Origin: an uncultured Pelagibacteraceae bacterium
GTDB lineage: Bacteria; Pseudomonadota; Alphaproteobacteria; Pelagibacterales; Pelagibacteraceae
Length of the DNA: 13,569 nucleotides
Direction: 5' to 3'
NCBI GenBank assembly: GCA_902633885.1
Contig: CACPIK010000016.1
Location: 1 to 13,569 of the forward strand
Shown here piece by piece: positions 1 to 7,804 of the stretch (positions within the stretch are counted from its first letter, which is position 1; the number at the start of each line of letters is the position of its first letter). The translations under genes and the position numbers were made by a program. Below the pieces are notes generated by a model. It saw nothing but the letters and a program-made list of their open reading frames with translations, was not told the origin of the DNA and ran no database searches.

Positions 1-732
1 ATTAAATATTTTTGATAATGAATGAGGATCTAATAATCCTTTTTTGTTTATTAGATCTCCTGTTACTTCAAAATTTTCATTTAAATTAACAATATTTATT
101 TTTTTTGATGTGTATTTAATTTTTTGGTGTTCAAAACTTATATTTCCTAAGTTGTATTTTTTGTTTTTAACATCAAAATTAAAATTTAATTTATTTATTT
201 TGCTACTTCCAATTAAATTAATTTTTGCATCTTTAACATAACCCTTAACTTCATATAAAAAATTACTACTATCATTTTCAAAATAAATATTTGCTAAAGC
301 CTTGATATTTCCTTCTTGAATTTGGCTAAATGCTATTGTTCTAGAAATATTAAATTTATATGAGTTAAAAAAATTTGTAACATTTTTTAAAGTATTTTCA
401 CTTGTTTCTATTCGGATTATTTTAATTGATTTTTTCTTTCTTAAAAATTTTAGCAAATCCATGTTAATATTAAGACTTGTTAAATTTATATATTCTTTAC
501 CAAAATTAACATTAACATCATTAAGATTTATTTTAACTGATTTTTCTTTTAGGTTTAATTTTAAATAAACTTCATTTAAGTTTAAAAATATTCTTGAATC
601 ATATTCCTTTACTTTTTCATTGATAAAATTGTTTAAACTATTTGTTTTAATGCCAAAAAAACTTAAATACATGATCACTAATGTAATTAAAGTAAGTATA
701 AAAAAAATTGAAATTAAAATATTTTTACGCAT
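1..732 (-). CDS. AsmA-like membrane-anchored protein, N-terminal 244 residues (runs off window)
   Basis: The reading frame is open from an ATG at 732 to the window edge, so only the N-terminal 244 residues are visible. It starts MRKN and has one hydrophobic segment at about residues 4-27, which reads as a signal anchor putting the rest in the periplasm. What follows is rich in short alternating Asn/Lys/Ile/Leu stretches (for example VYLKLNLKEKSVKINLNDV at about 57-75), like the beta-rich N-terminal part of AsmA/YhdP/TamB-type proteins, which move lipid between membranes. There are no catalytic motifs. The start lies inside the end of prfB (8-base overlap, the prfB TAA is embedded in the codons after ATG), so it is probably co-transcribed and translationally coupled with mrcA and prfB. 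The family call rests on general character, not on a diagnostic motif; it could be another large periplasmic protein. Confidence 0.5.
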   Translation of the reverse strand, partial: MRKNILISIFFILTLITLVIMYLSFFGIKTNSLNNFINEKVKEYDSRIFLNLNEVYLKLNLKEKSVKINLNDVNVNFGKEYINLTSLNINMDLLKFLRKKKSIKIIRIETSENTLKNVTNFFNSYKFNISRTIAFSQIQEGNIKALANIYFENDSSNFLYEVKGYVKDAKINLIGSSKINKLNFNFDVKNKKYNLGNISFEHQKIKYTSKKINIVNLNENFEVTGDLINKKGLLDPHSLSKIFN

Positions 733-1823
733 TTAATTTATAAAGTGAATTTTCTAAAAAATTATCTATGTCTCCATTCAAAACATTATCTGGATTTGAG
801 TTTTCGTAATTTGTTCTATTGTCTTTTACCATTCTGTATGGATGTAAAACATATGATCTAATTTGATGTCCCCATCCAATATCTGATTTTAAACTTTCAA
901 TACTTTCATCCTCTTTTTTTTTCTTTTGTAATTCAAACTCATAAAGCCTGGCTTTTAACATATTCAAGCAAGTTTCTTTGTTTTTATGTTGAGATCTTTC
1001 ATTTTGACACTGTACTACTATTTTACTTGGAATATGAGTTATCCTTACTGCGCTATCAGTTGTATTAACATGCTGACCACCAGCTCCGCTAGATCTATAT
1101 GTGTCAATCCTTAAGTCTTTATCAAAAATTTCAATATCAATATCTTCATTAATTACAGGATAAACCCAAACACTGGCGAAACTTGTATGTCTTCTTGCGC
1201 CAGAATCAAATGGTGAAATCCTAACCAAACGATGGATTCCTGACTCGGACTTTAAAAAACCATAAACATAATCTCCTAAGATTTTTATTGTTGAAGATTT
1301 TATTCCAGCTTCCTCTCCTTTATGTTCACTAATTAATTCAACTTTATATCCTTTGTTAGATGCCCATTTCATATACATTCTTCTCAACATTTCTGCCCAA
1401 TCCTGACTTTCAGTTCCTCCAGCACCTGCATGAAATTCCAAATAACTATCCAAGGTATCATTTTCGTTGGATAGAAAACATTTTATCTCTAATTTTTTAA
1501 TATCATTTTTTAAATCTATAAATTTTTTTAATATGTCTTGTATTACTCGATGATCTTTTTCTTCATTAGCTAATTTAAAAATATCATATAAATCATTCAA
1601 TTCATTTTCAGATTTTTTTTGAAAATTTATTAAATAATCGTAATTTTTTTTTTCTTTTAATACTTTTTCTGCTTGGATTTTATCTTTCCAGAAATCTACT
1701 CTCTGAATTAAATTATCTAAACTGTTTTTTTTTGAAACAATGTTTCGCTTTTCAAAGAAACTCCTTAATTCTTTGATTTATCTTTGCAACTTCTGACTTA
1801 TATTTTTCTATATCTTTTTCCAT
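725..1823 (-). CDS. prfB: Peptide chain release factor 2 (RF2), with programmed +1 frameshift
   Basis: RF2 reads UAA and UGA stop codons on the ribosome and triggers release of the finished protein. The C-terminal part carries the stop-codon-reading SPF tripeptide (in RISPFDSGARRHTSFASV) and the catalytic GGQ loop (SGAGGQHVNTTDSAVRITH). The gene is split over two frames: a 23-codon first part starts at the ATG at 1823 and ends at an in-frame TGA (1754-1752); skipping one T gives an open frame from GAA (1753) to TAA at 725. The joined product is 365 residues, the usual RF2 length, whereas the uninterrupted downstream frame alone lacks the N-terminal domain. The join reads KEFL/EKRNIVSKK. The start codon overlaps the mrcA stop by one base (TAATG) and the stop overlaps the next gene by 8 bases. 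Regulation is by RF2 level through the frameshift. Confidence 0.96.
1752..1766 (-). promoter_or_regulatory. RF2 programmed +1 frameshift site
   Basis: Read on the minus strand, the site is AAGGAG (1766-1761), a three-base spacer TTT, the slippery codon CTT (1757-1755), then the in-frame TGA (1754-1752) followed by A. This is the known RF2 autoregulation cassette: a Shine-Dalgarno-like element three bases before CUU-UGA pushes the ribosome +1 when RF2 is scarce. The base after the stop is A, where Escherichia coli has C. Few start codons in the window have a recognisable Shine-Dalgarno element, so the AAGGAG here stands out. Confidence 0.93.
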
Positions 1824-4165
1824 TAATAAAATTTTAAAATATTATTTTCTGAAATTCTATATTTAAAATTATCAATACCAATATTTAATTTATTTTCAAT
1901 TTTTTCTTTTTTAAATGACTCAATAATAGTTTTTTTTGATCCAAAATTGGCCTTTTTTCCAGTTTTTGTGTCAACAACCATCATTGTAATATTTTTTGCA
2001 GTTTTAAAAGGTCTTGCTTCATAATTATTTACAGCTTTTTTTATAAATTCTTTGAATATGGGTAATGCTGTTTTTGAACCAGTTTCATATTTTCCAAGGT
2101 TTTTTGGAACATCATAACCCACATAAACTCCTATAACTAGATTAGATGTAAAGCCAATAAACCAAGTGTCTGTATTATTGTTAGTTGTCCCTGTTTTGCC
2201 TGCGATTTGTAAATTTAAATCTTTAAGTCTTTTACCTGTTCCTCTTTTAATAACTCCTTCTAAAATTGATGTCATTTGATAGGCAGTTTGGGGAGAGAAA
2301 ATTTGTTTAAAATTATTTTTAATTTTAGGTACTCTTTCTCCTTCAAAAGATATTTCATCACAATTTACACAAAATCTTTTTTCATTATTAAAAACAGTTT
2401 TTCCTTGACTGTCTTGAATTCTATCAATTAAAATTGGAGATACTAACTTGCCACCATTTACAAAAGAGCAATATGCAGAGGTTATTTTTAACAAAGTTGT
2501 TTCTGCTGAACCTAAAGATACCGACATCAATTCATCTGGATTTTCATAAATATTAAGCTTTTTTGAAAAATTTATTATTTTATCAATACCTAATTCTTGT
2601 GAAATTCTTACAGTCATCAAATTTCTAGATTTTTCTACTCCAGTTCTTAATGTTGATGGTCCATAAAATTTTTTTCCATAATTTTCTGGTTTCCATAATT
2701 TTAAATCATCACCTTGATCAAGAACTATTGGAGCATCTAATATTAATGTTGAAGGAGTAAAATTATTTTCTAGAGCTAATGCATATATAAAAGGTTTAAA
2801 TGCTGAGCCAGGTTGTCTAGATGCTTGAGATGCTCTATTAAACTCACTTCTCTTAAAACTAAAACCTCCAGACATTGCCAACACTCTTCCACTATAGGGA
2901 TCCATTATAACAATAGCACCATTGACTTTAGGTAATTGTTTTAAACTATAATTTCCATCTTCAATTTTTTTAACATAAACAATATCCCCAACTGTGAACA
3001 ATTCGTTTAAATTTTTTCTTGTCCAACTTATATTTTCATAGTTAATTGTTCCAAATTTTTTATCACTTGTTTCTATAACTACTTCAAATTTATCTATTCT
3101 TTTAACTATTGCTAAATCCCATCCTATTGATTTTTCTAGTTTAAATTTATCCAAATCATCGCTCCAGTTTTTATTTATTTTTTTATTTACAAGAGAACCT
3201 CTCCATCCTTTTCTTTTGGTGTATTCTATCAAGCCTTTTCTTAATGATCTTGTGGCTAAGTTTTGAAGATCTAAATTAAGTGGAGTTTTTATGTTAAAGC
3301 CTTGTTTGTAAACTTTATCGTAACCATATAATTTAATAATACTCTTTCTTACATCCTCAACAAAATACCTTGTATTTTCTAAATAAATTCTTTTTCTTTT
3401 TTTAAGTTTTATTTCTGATTTTATTAAAATTTTATGTTCATCTTTGGTAATATAAGAATTGTCTAGTAAATTATTTATTACTAGATTTCTTCTATATTTT
3501 GCTAATTTGCTGTTCCTATAAGGATTGTACTTACTTGGAGCTTTTGGTAGAGCGGCTAATAAGGCTGCCTCTGAATAGTTAAGTTCGCTTATTGATTTAT
3601 CAAAGTATCTTAAACTAGCAGAAGCTATACCATAGGCTCCTTCTCCTAAATAAATTTGATTTAAATATAGTTCTAAAATTCTTTCTTTTGACAAAACCCT
3701 TTCTATTCTAAATGCAAGAATTGCTTCTTTAATTTTTCTATCTAAGCTTACTTCATTTGTTAAAAGAAAGTTTTTTGCAACCTGTTGAGTTATTGTTGAC
3801 GCTCCTTCAAGTCTTTTTGATTTAAAAATATTATAAATGTTGTTTTTTATTGCTCGTATTACTCCTTTGGCATCTACCCCTGGATGTTTAAAAAAATTTT
3901 TGTCCTCTGAGGACAAAAATGAATTGATTACTTTTGATGGAATTGCACTATAAGGAACAAATATCCTTTTTTCAGTAGAAAAATCACTTACAAGAATACC
4001 GTTACCAGAATAAACTTTGCTAGAAACTGGTGGTTTATAGCTTTTTAAAAATTTATAATCTGGCAGCTTATTGGAATATGACCAAAGAACTGAAATAATT
4101 GTTATAATTATTAAAACAGAAAATAGAGTAAATATAATTAATATTTTTTTAATCAAACTGCTCAT
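1823..4165 (-). CDS. mrcA: Penicillin-binding protein 1A (peptidoglycan glycosyltransferase/transpeptidase)
   Basis: This bifunctional enzyme polymerises lipid II into glycan strands and cross-links the peptides in the periplasm. The 780-residue product has a short cytoplasmic N-terminus and one membrane anchor (about 7-29). The GT51 glycosyltransferase domain (about 50-230) shows the active-site motif SSEDKNFFKHPG with catalytic Glu87, EGASTITQQVAKN (120-132), and RKIKEAILAFRIE with LYLNQIYLGEGAYGI (143-180). The transpeptidase domain has SxxK as SAFK (Ser454-Lys457), SxN as SRN (513-515) and KTG (657-659, followed by TTNNNTDTWF). Length and domain order are normal for PBP1A. It is the first gene of a minus-strand run with prfB (1-base overlap). 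In many Alphaproteobacteria amiC lies between rne and mrcA; here rne is the immediate divergent neighbour. The ATG at 4165 leaves a normal anchor and no better start is seen. Confidence 0.96.
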   Translation of the reverse strand: MSSLIKKILIIFTLFSVLIIITIISVLWSYSNKLPDYKFLKSYKPPVSSKVYSGNGILVSDFSTEKRIFVPYSAIPSKVINSFLSSEDKNFFKHPGVDAKGVIRAIKNNIYNIFKSKRLEGASTITQQVAKNFLLTNEVSLDRKIKEAILAFRIERVLSKERILELYLNQIYLGEGAYGIASASLRYFDKSISELNYSEAALLAALPKAPSKYNPYRNSKLAKYRRNLVINNLLDNSYITKDEHKILIKSEIKLKKRKRIYLENTRYFVEDVRKSIIKLYGYDKVYKQGFNIKTPLNLDLQNLATRSLRKGLIEYTKRKGWRGSLVNKKINKNWSDDLDKFKLEKSIGWDLAIVKRIDKFEVVIETSDKKFGTINYENISWTRKNLNELFTVGDIVYVKKIEDGNYSLKQLPKVNGAIVIMDPYSGRVLAMSGGFSFKRSEFNRASQASRQPGSAFKPFIYALALENNFTPSTLILDAPIVLDQGDDLKLWKPENYGKKFYGPSTLRTGVEKSRNLMTVRISQELGIDKIINFSKKLNIYENPDELMSVSLGSAETTLLKITSAYCSFVNGGKLVSPILIDRIQDSQGKTVFNNEKRFCVNCDEISFEGERVPKIKNNFKQIFSPQTAYQMTSILEGVIKRGTGKRLKDLNLQIAGKTGTTNNNTDTWFIGFTSNLVIGVYVGYDVPKNLGKYETGSKTALPIFKEFIKKAVNNYEARPFKTAKNITMMVVDTKTGKKANFGSKKTIIESFKKEKIENKLNIGIDNFKYRISENNILKFY
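3896..3920. repeat. 25-base inverted repeat with terminator-like hairpin inside mrcA
   Basis: Two 12-base arms (ATTTTTGTCCTC and GAGGACAAAAAT) flank a single central T, a perfect inverted repeat. In the mrcA mRNA it folds as a stem with GUCC/GGAC at the top, a five-base UCAGA loop, and A/U pairs below, followed by a run of seven U. It encodes the residues around catalytic Glu87. The form is that of a weak intrinsic terminator, but the location inside an essential gene makes a regulatory role uncertain. Confidence 0.45.
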
Positions 4166-4246
4166 TTTAGTTTAAATTATTAGATGAATTTGTTATTGTT
4201 AAGGCACCGAATTTACAAATAAAACAATGAAAAAAAATCAAAATTT
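4166..4246. promoter_or_regulatory. Divergent intergenic region between mrcA and rne
   Basis: This 81-base gap is the only non-coding DNA from which both the mrcA-prfB run (minus) and rne (plus) could be transcribed. I see only weak promoter-like matches, such as TTGTTA at 4196-4201 with an A/T-rich hexamer about 17 bases later for rne, and TTGTAA-like sequence for mrcA. Neither start codon has a clear Shine-Dalgarno element. The presence of promoters is inferred from gene layout, not from a strong consensus. Confidence 0.35.
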
Positions 4247-6010
4247 ATGTCAAAAAATTTATACATTGATGCATCGCATCCAAATGAAACTAGAGTTGTT
4301 CTTAAAAATGATAATCACATTGAAGATTACGAATACGAAAGTGTCAACAATACACTAATAAAGAATAATATATATTTAGGTAAAGTAAGTAGAATTGAAC
4401 CATCTCTACAGGCAGCCTTTGTAGATTTTGGAAGAGAGAGACACGGATTTTTATCATTCAATGATATACAATCTGACTATTATCAATTACCCCAAAGTGA
4501 TTTAGAAAAAATAAAAGAAGAGGAAGAAAAAGTTAGAGAAGAACTTTCTAAAGAAAGTGAAAAAAATGAAAACGAGATTTTAGAAGGGAACGATGAAATC
4601 AAATTGGCTGATCCTGTAGAAAAAATAGAAGAAGAAAATGTAGAAAAAAAAATATATGAAAAAAAATTTCCGTCAAAAAGATACAAAATACAAGAGGTGA
4701 TAAAACCAAACCAAGTGATACTTGTTCAAGTATTAAAAGATGAAAGAGGATTTAAAGGAGCTGCACTAAGTACTTTTATAAGTATAGCCGGAAAATATAT
4801 TGTGTTAATGCCAAATACTGCAAAAGGAGGTGGTATATCAAGAAAGATATTCAATCCAGGTGAAAGAAAAAAAATTAGAAATATACTTAATGAAATTCAA
4901 ATTCCGAGAGAGATGGGAATTATTGTTAGAACCGCAGGTTCAAATAAAACAAAAAATGAAATTGAAGGTGATCTTAAAAATTTAATTACTGTTTGGGATT
5001 CAATTAAAGAAAATGCATTAAATTCAATTGCACCATCACTAATACATCAAGAAAGTGATATTATAAAAAGAAGTATTAGAGATATGTATGATGAAGAAAC
5101 TCAAAATATAATTGTTGAAGGCAATCAAGGTTATCAAAAGGCTAAAAACTATATGAAATTAATGATGCCAAAACAATTAAAGAAAGTTAAAAAATATAGA
5201 GATAAAATTCCACTTTTTTTTAAAGAAAATATTGAAAAAAAACTTTTTGAAATTTTTAAAACTGAGGTAAAGCTTAGTTCGGGTGGATATTTAGTTATTA
5301 ACCCTACTGAAGCTCTTGTTTCTATAGATATAAATTCAGGAAAATCTATAAAACAAAAAAATGTTGAAAGTACAGCTCTAGATACAAATCTTGAAGCCGC
5401 AGAAGAGATTGCTAGACAAATTAAAATAAGAGACTTGTCAGGTTTAATAATAATTGATTTTATTGATATGTTAAGTTTTGGGAATAGAAAACAAGTAGAA
5501 AGAAAATTAAAAGAAAAATGTAGAAACGATAGAGCAAGAATTCAAATAGGGAGAATAAGTAATTTTGGATTGCTTGAAATGTCAAGACAAAGACTTAGAG
5601 AAAGCAGTATAAAATGGTCAATAAAGTTAACAAATGAATCATTTGCGCTAAAAATTTTAAAATTTATTGAAATAAAAGTTTTAGAAAATAATGCTAAAAT
5701 TATTGAAGTTAGTATTAATGATAAAATCCTAAAATATATAGAAAGTAATTTTAATGAAGATTTAAATTATTTTCAAAAAAATAATAAAGTAAAAATAGTT
5801 TTAAATGAAGCGAAAAATTTAGCTTTGTCTGAATATCAGATTGAATTTAAATCAAAATCAAAAAAAGTTTTGGAAAAAGTAGAAAAACTTGAAAATTTAC
5901 AGCAAGTTATACCTGATAAAAAAGATAATAAAATAAACATTAAAAAAATAAAAAAAAATAATTTCAAAAACAAAAAGTTTAAAAAAAGAAAATTTAAAAA
6001 AAAAAATTAA
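4247..6010 (+). CDS. rne: Ribonuclease E/G family endoribonuclease (short form)
   Basis: RNase E/G cuts single-stranded RNA in mRNA decay and in rRNA/tRNA processing. The 587-residue product begins with the family N-terminus and an S1 RNA-binding domain (about 35-180: GKVSRIEPSLQAAFVDFG, then VILVQVLKDERGFKGAALS), split by an acidic insert at about 80-140. The 5' sensor and RNase H-like parts follow. The DNase I-like catalytic domain carries the two metal-binding aspartates in VSIDINSGK (Asp361) and IIIDFIDM (Asp404), then ARIQIGRISNFGLLEMSRQRLRE. The CPxC zinc-link motif that normally follows MSRQR is absent: the sequence goes straight on to SSIKWSIKLTNESF. The long degradosome scaffold typical of alphaproteobacterial RNase E is replaced by a short Lys/Asn-rich tail (about 556-587). 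It is divergent from mrcA; its TAA overlaps the thiG stop on the other strand. Confidence 0.94.
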   Translation: MSKNLYIDASHPNETRVVLKNDNHIEDYEYESVNNTLIKNNIYLGKVSRIEPSLQAAFVDFGRERHGFLSFNDIQSDYYQLPQSDLEKIKEEEEKVREELSKESEKNENEILEGNDEIKLADPVEKIEEENVEKKIYEKKFPSKRYKIQEVIKPNQVILVQVLKDERGFKGAALSTFISIAGKYIVLMPNTAKGGGISRKIFNPGERKKIRNILNEIQIPREMGIIVRTAGSNKTKNEIEGDLKNLITVWDSIKENALNSIAPSLIHQESDIIKRSIRDMYDEETQNIIVEGNQGYQKAKNYMKLMMPKQLKKVKKYRDKIPLFFKENIEKKLFEIFKTEVKLSSGGYLVINPTEALVSIDINSGKSIKQKNVESTALDTNLEAAEEIARQIKIRDLSGLIIIDFIDMLSFGNRKQVERKLKEKCRNDRARIQIGRISNFGLLEMSRQRLRESSIKWSIKLTNESFALKILKFIEIKVLENNAKIIEVSINDKILKYIESNFNEDLNYFQKNNKVKIVLNEAKNLALSEYQIEFKSKSKKVLEKVEKLENLQQVIPDKKDNKINIKKIKKNNFKNKKFKKRKFKKKN

Positions 6011-6780
6011 ATTAAACCTTTATTTGATGTAGATGCTGAACCAAATAAATTAGGTTTTATCCTACCAGACAAATAAGATTTCCTACCAGAAAGGACAGCA
6101 AGTTTCATTGCCTCTGCCATCTGATATGGGTTTTTTGCCTTTGCAATAGCTGTATTAATTAAAACTCCATCGCACCCTAATTCCATTGCTTCAACCGCAT
6201 CAGATGCTTGTCCAATTCCCGCATCAATAATTAAAGGAAGTCTTGTTTGCTGTCTTATAATTTTAATATTAATCTTATTTTGTATACCCAAACCTGAGCC
6301 TATTGGTGCAGCTAGAGGCATAATTGAACTTGCTCCAGAGTTTTCTAATCTTTTTGCCATCAATGGATCATCGTTACAATAAACCATAACTTTAAAACCT
6401 TCTTTTGTTAAAATTTCAGTCGATTTGAGAGTTTCAATCATATCAGGAAATAAGTTTTTTTTGTCACCTAATACTTCCAATTTTACTAATTTCCAACCGC
6501 CAATTTCTCTAGCCAACCTAAGAGTTCTAAGCGATTCATCGGCGGAAAAACATCCTGCGGTGTTTGGTAAATATGTTATTTTTTTTGGATCAATATAATC
6601 CATTAATCTTGGTTTTGATTTATCACTTATGTTCACTCTTCTAACTGCAACTGTTACTATTTCTGCACCAGAAGTTTTAATAGCCTTTGCACATTCCTTC
6701 ATGTTTTTGTATTTTCCAGTGCCGACAATTAATCTAGAAGAAAATTTTTTATTACCAATAATTAAATTATCTTTTTTCAT
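6007..6780 (-). CDS. thiG: Thiazole synthase ThiG
   Basis: ThiG condenses 1-deoxy-D-xylulose 5-phosphate, dehydroglycine and sulfur carried on ThiS thiocarboxylate into the thiazole phosphate half of thiamine, in the cytoplasm. The 257-residue TIM-barrel protein shows SRLIVGTGKY (15-24), TVAVRRVN (43-50), LPNTAGCFSADE (71-82), WKLVKLEVLGD (96-106, with Lys100 as the likely Schiff-base lysine), the AAPIGSGLG phosphate loop, and IIDAGIGQASDAVEAMELGCDGVLINTAIA. Length is normal. Its ATG overlaps the thiS TAA by one base (TAATG), so the two are one operon and probably translationally coupled. Its own TAA shares the palindrome TTAA with the rne stop on the other strand, leaving no room for a separate terminator. 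Confidence 0.97.
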   Translation of the reverse strand: MKKDNLIIGNKKFSSRLIVGTGKYKNMKECAKAIKTSGAEIVTVAVRRVNISDKSKPRLMDYIDPKKITYLPNTAGCFSADESLRTLRLAREIGGWKLVKLEVLGDKKNLFPDMIETLKSTEILTKEGFKVMVYCNDDPLMAKRLENSGASSIMPLAAPIGSGLGIQNKINIKIIRQQTRLPLIIDAGIGQASDAVEAMELGCDGVLINTAIAKAKNPYQMAEAMKLAVLSGRKSYLSGRIKPNLFGSASTSNKGLI

Positions 6781-6998
6781 TAACCTCCACCAATAAAATG
6801 AACAACTTCTATTTTATCTCCATTTTTTAAATATATTTTATTTACATTTTTTTTATTTATTATCTCTCTATTTAATTCAATGGCAACCTTTCCAACTGGT
6901 AATTTTAACTTATCAATTAGATTTTTTACTGAAAATTTTAATTTTATAGTAATTTGTTTGCCATTAACTATAATTTTTATTTTATTTTTTTTATTCAT
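6780..6998 (-). CDS. thiS: Sulfur carrier protein ThiS
   Basis: ThiS is a ubiquitin-fold protein whose C-terminal Gly-Gly is adenylated and turned into a thiocarboxylate that supplies sulfur to ThiG. The 72-residue product begins MNKKNKIKIIVNGKQI, contains LPVGKVAIELNREII, and ends in NGDKIEVVHFIGGG, the required di-glycine tail directly before the stop. The start chosen is the ATG at 6998. An in-frame ATG at 7046 would add 16 residues unlike any ThiS and would reach into aroQ, so I reject it. No Shine-Dalgarno element is visible. The gene starts only 16 bases from the divergent aroQ start, so its promoter must lie within or next to the aroQ 5' end. I see no TPP riboswitch-like sequence. Confidence 0.92.
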   Translation of the reverse strand: MNKKNKIKIIVNGKQITIKLKFSVKNLIDKLKLPVGKVAIELNREIINKKNVNKIYLKNGDKIEVVHFIGGG

Positions 6999-7004
6999 AT
7001 AATA

Positions 7005-7009
7005 TAAGG
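7005..7009 (+). promoter_or_regulatory. Ribosome binding site of aroQ
   Basis: TAAGG lies five bases before the GTG at 7015 and supports that rare start codon. It sits in the 16-base gap between the divergent thiS and aroQ starts. Confidence 0.6.
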
Positions 7010-7014
7010 TTTTT

Positions 7015-7458
7015 GTGAGTAATATATTAATTATTAATGGTCCCAATCTTAATCTATTAGGTGAAAGAGAACAATCGCAATATGGAAAAGAGGACTATAA
7101 ATTTTTAGAAGAAATTTGTTTTAAAAGATCTAAAGAATTAAAAATTTCTTTAAAAATAGAGCAATCAAATTTAGAGGGAGAAATAGTTGATTTAATTCAA
7201 AAATCAAGAAATGATCAAGATGGAGTTATTATAAATGCTGGAGGATATACACATACATCTGTTGCAATTAGAGATGCTTTAAATATTTTCAAAAAACCTA
7301 TTATTGAACTTCATATATCTAATATTTATAAAAGAGAGGAGTTTAGGCACAAATCTCTAATTAGTGGTGTTGCTACTGGTGGTATTTTTGGTCTCGGTAT
7401 AAATGGATATATTTTAGCCATAAATGCAATGCAAGAATTGCTTAAAAATGGAAATTGA
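7015..7458 (+). CDS. aroQ: 3-dehydroquinate dehydratase, type II
   Basis: This cytoplasmic enzyme dehydrates 3-dehydroquinate to 3-dehydroshikimate in the shikimate pathway to aromatic amino acids. The 147-residue length is typical of the type II family. It shows INGPNLNLLGERE (7-19), the catalytic Tyr23 in SQYGKE, INAGGYTHTSVAIRDAL, and ELHISNIYKREEFRHKSLIS with the conserved active-site His and Arg residues. The start is GTG at 7015, preceded by TAAGG; no in-frame ATG lies closer to the conserved N-terminal strand. It heads the aroQ-accB-accC operon, a conserved alphaproteobacterial order, and overlaps the accB start by 11 bases. It is divergent from thiS with only 16 bases between. Confidence 0.97.
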   Translation: MSNILIINGPNLNLLGEREQSQYGKEDYKFLEEICFKRSKELKISLKIEQSNLEGEIVDLIQKSRNDQDGVIINAGGYTHTSVAIRDALNIFKKPIIELHISNIYKREEFRHKSLISGVATGGIFGLGINGYILAINAMQELLKNGN

Positions 7459-7804
7459 TAAAAAAATAATACTAAAGCTAATACAATCTTTAGAAGACTT
7501 AAAAAAATCATTAAAGGGAATTGAAATTGACACTAAGGAAGACTCAGTAGAAAAAGAGATCGAAATATCTGGTACAATAATAAAAAGTCCAATTGTAGGG
7601 ACAGCATATCTTGCACCCGAGCCTGGAGGAAAGAAGTTTGTAGAAGTTGGAAAAAAAATTAAGAAAGGTGATACTATTATGATTGTAGAGGCCATGAAAA
7701 CAATGAACCACATTCCTTCAACATCAGATGGTATTGTTAAAGAAATTTGTGTCGAAGATGGTCAGCCAGTAGAGTTTGATCAAAAAATTGCTGTTTTAGA
7801 CTAA
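7448..7804 (+). CDS. accB: Biotin carboxyl carrier protein of acetyl-CoA carboxylase
   Basis: AccB carries biotin between the carboxylase (AccC) and carboxyltransferase sites in the first step of fatty acid synthesis. The 118-residue product has an N-terminal helix-forming region (about 1-25), a short acidic linker (about 26-38), and the biotinyl domain: SPIVGTAYLAPEPGGKKFVEVG, then VEAMKTMNHIPS with Lys84 as the biotinylation site. It is clearly shorter than the 156 residues of Escherichia coli because the linker is minimal. The ATG at 7448 gives the normal MEIDKK start; an in-frame ATG at 7424 would add eight residues that are only the aroQ end read in another frame. It overlaps aroQ by 11 bases and accC by one (TAATG), which fits tight coupling of the two subunits. 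Confidence 0.95.
   Translation: MEIDKKIILKLIQSLEDLKKSLKGIEIDTKEDSVEKEIEISGTIIKSPIVGTAYLAPEPGGKKFVEVGKKIKKGDTIMIVEAMKTMNHIPSTSDGIVKEICVEDGQPVEFDQKIAVLD

Noticed and set aside
44..241. Plus-strand 65-residue frame rich in Phe/Leu/Ile
   Set aside because: It is the antisense of the AsmA-like gene; the composition is that of a shadow frame over Lys/Asn-rich coding DNA. The frames at 4483-4686, 7326-7955, 8264-8919, 11469-11759 and 13329-13568 are rejected for the same reason.
5941..6007. Poly-A tract as a regulatory or slippage element
   Set aside because: It simply encodes the Lys/Asn-rich tail of the RNase E protein and stays in frame to the stop.
6999..7046. Upstream in-frame ATG extending ThiS by 16 residues into aroQ
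   Set aside because: The added hydrophobic residues do not fit a ThiS N-terminus; the ATG at 6998 leads directly into the family's first strand.
6999..7100. TPP riboswitch before thiS
   Set aside because: The region upstream of thiS is aroQ coding DNA and shows no thi-box-like conserved elements.
7424..7447. Upstream in-frame ATG extending AccB by eight residues
   Set aside because: The extra residues are only the aroQ C-terminus read in another frame; the ATG at 7448 gives a normal AccB N-terminus.
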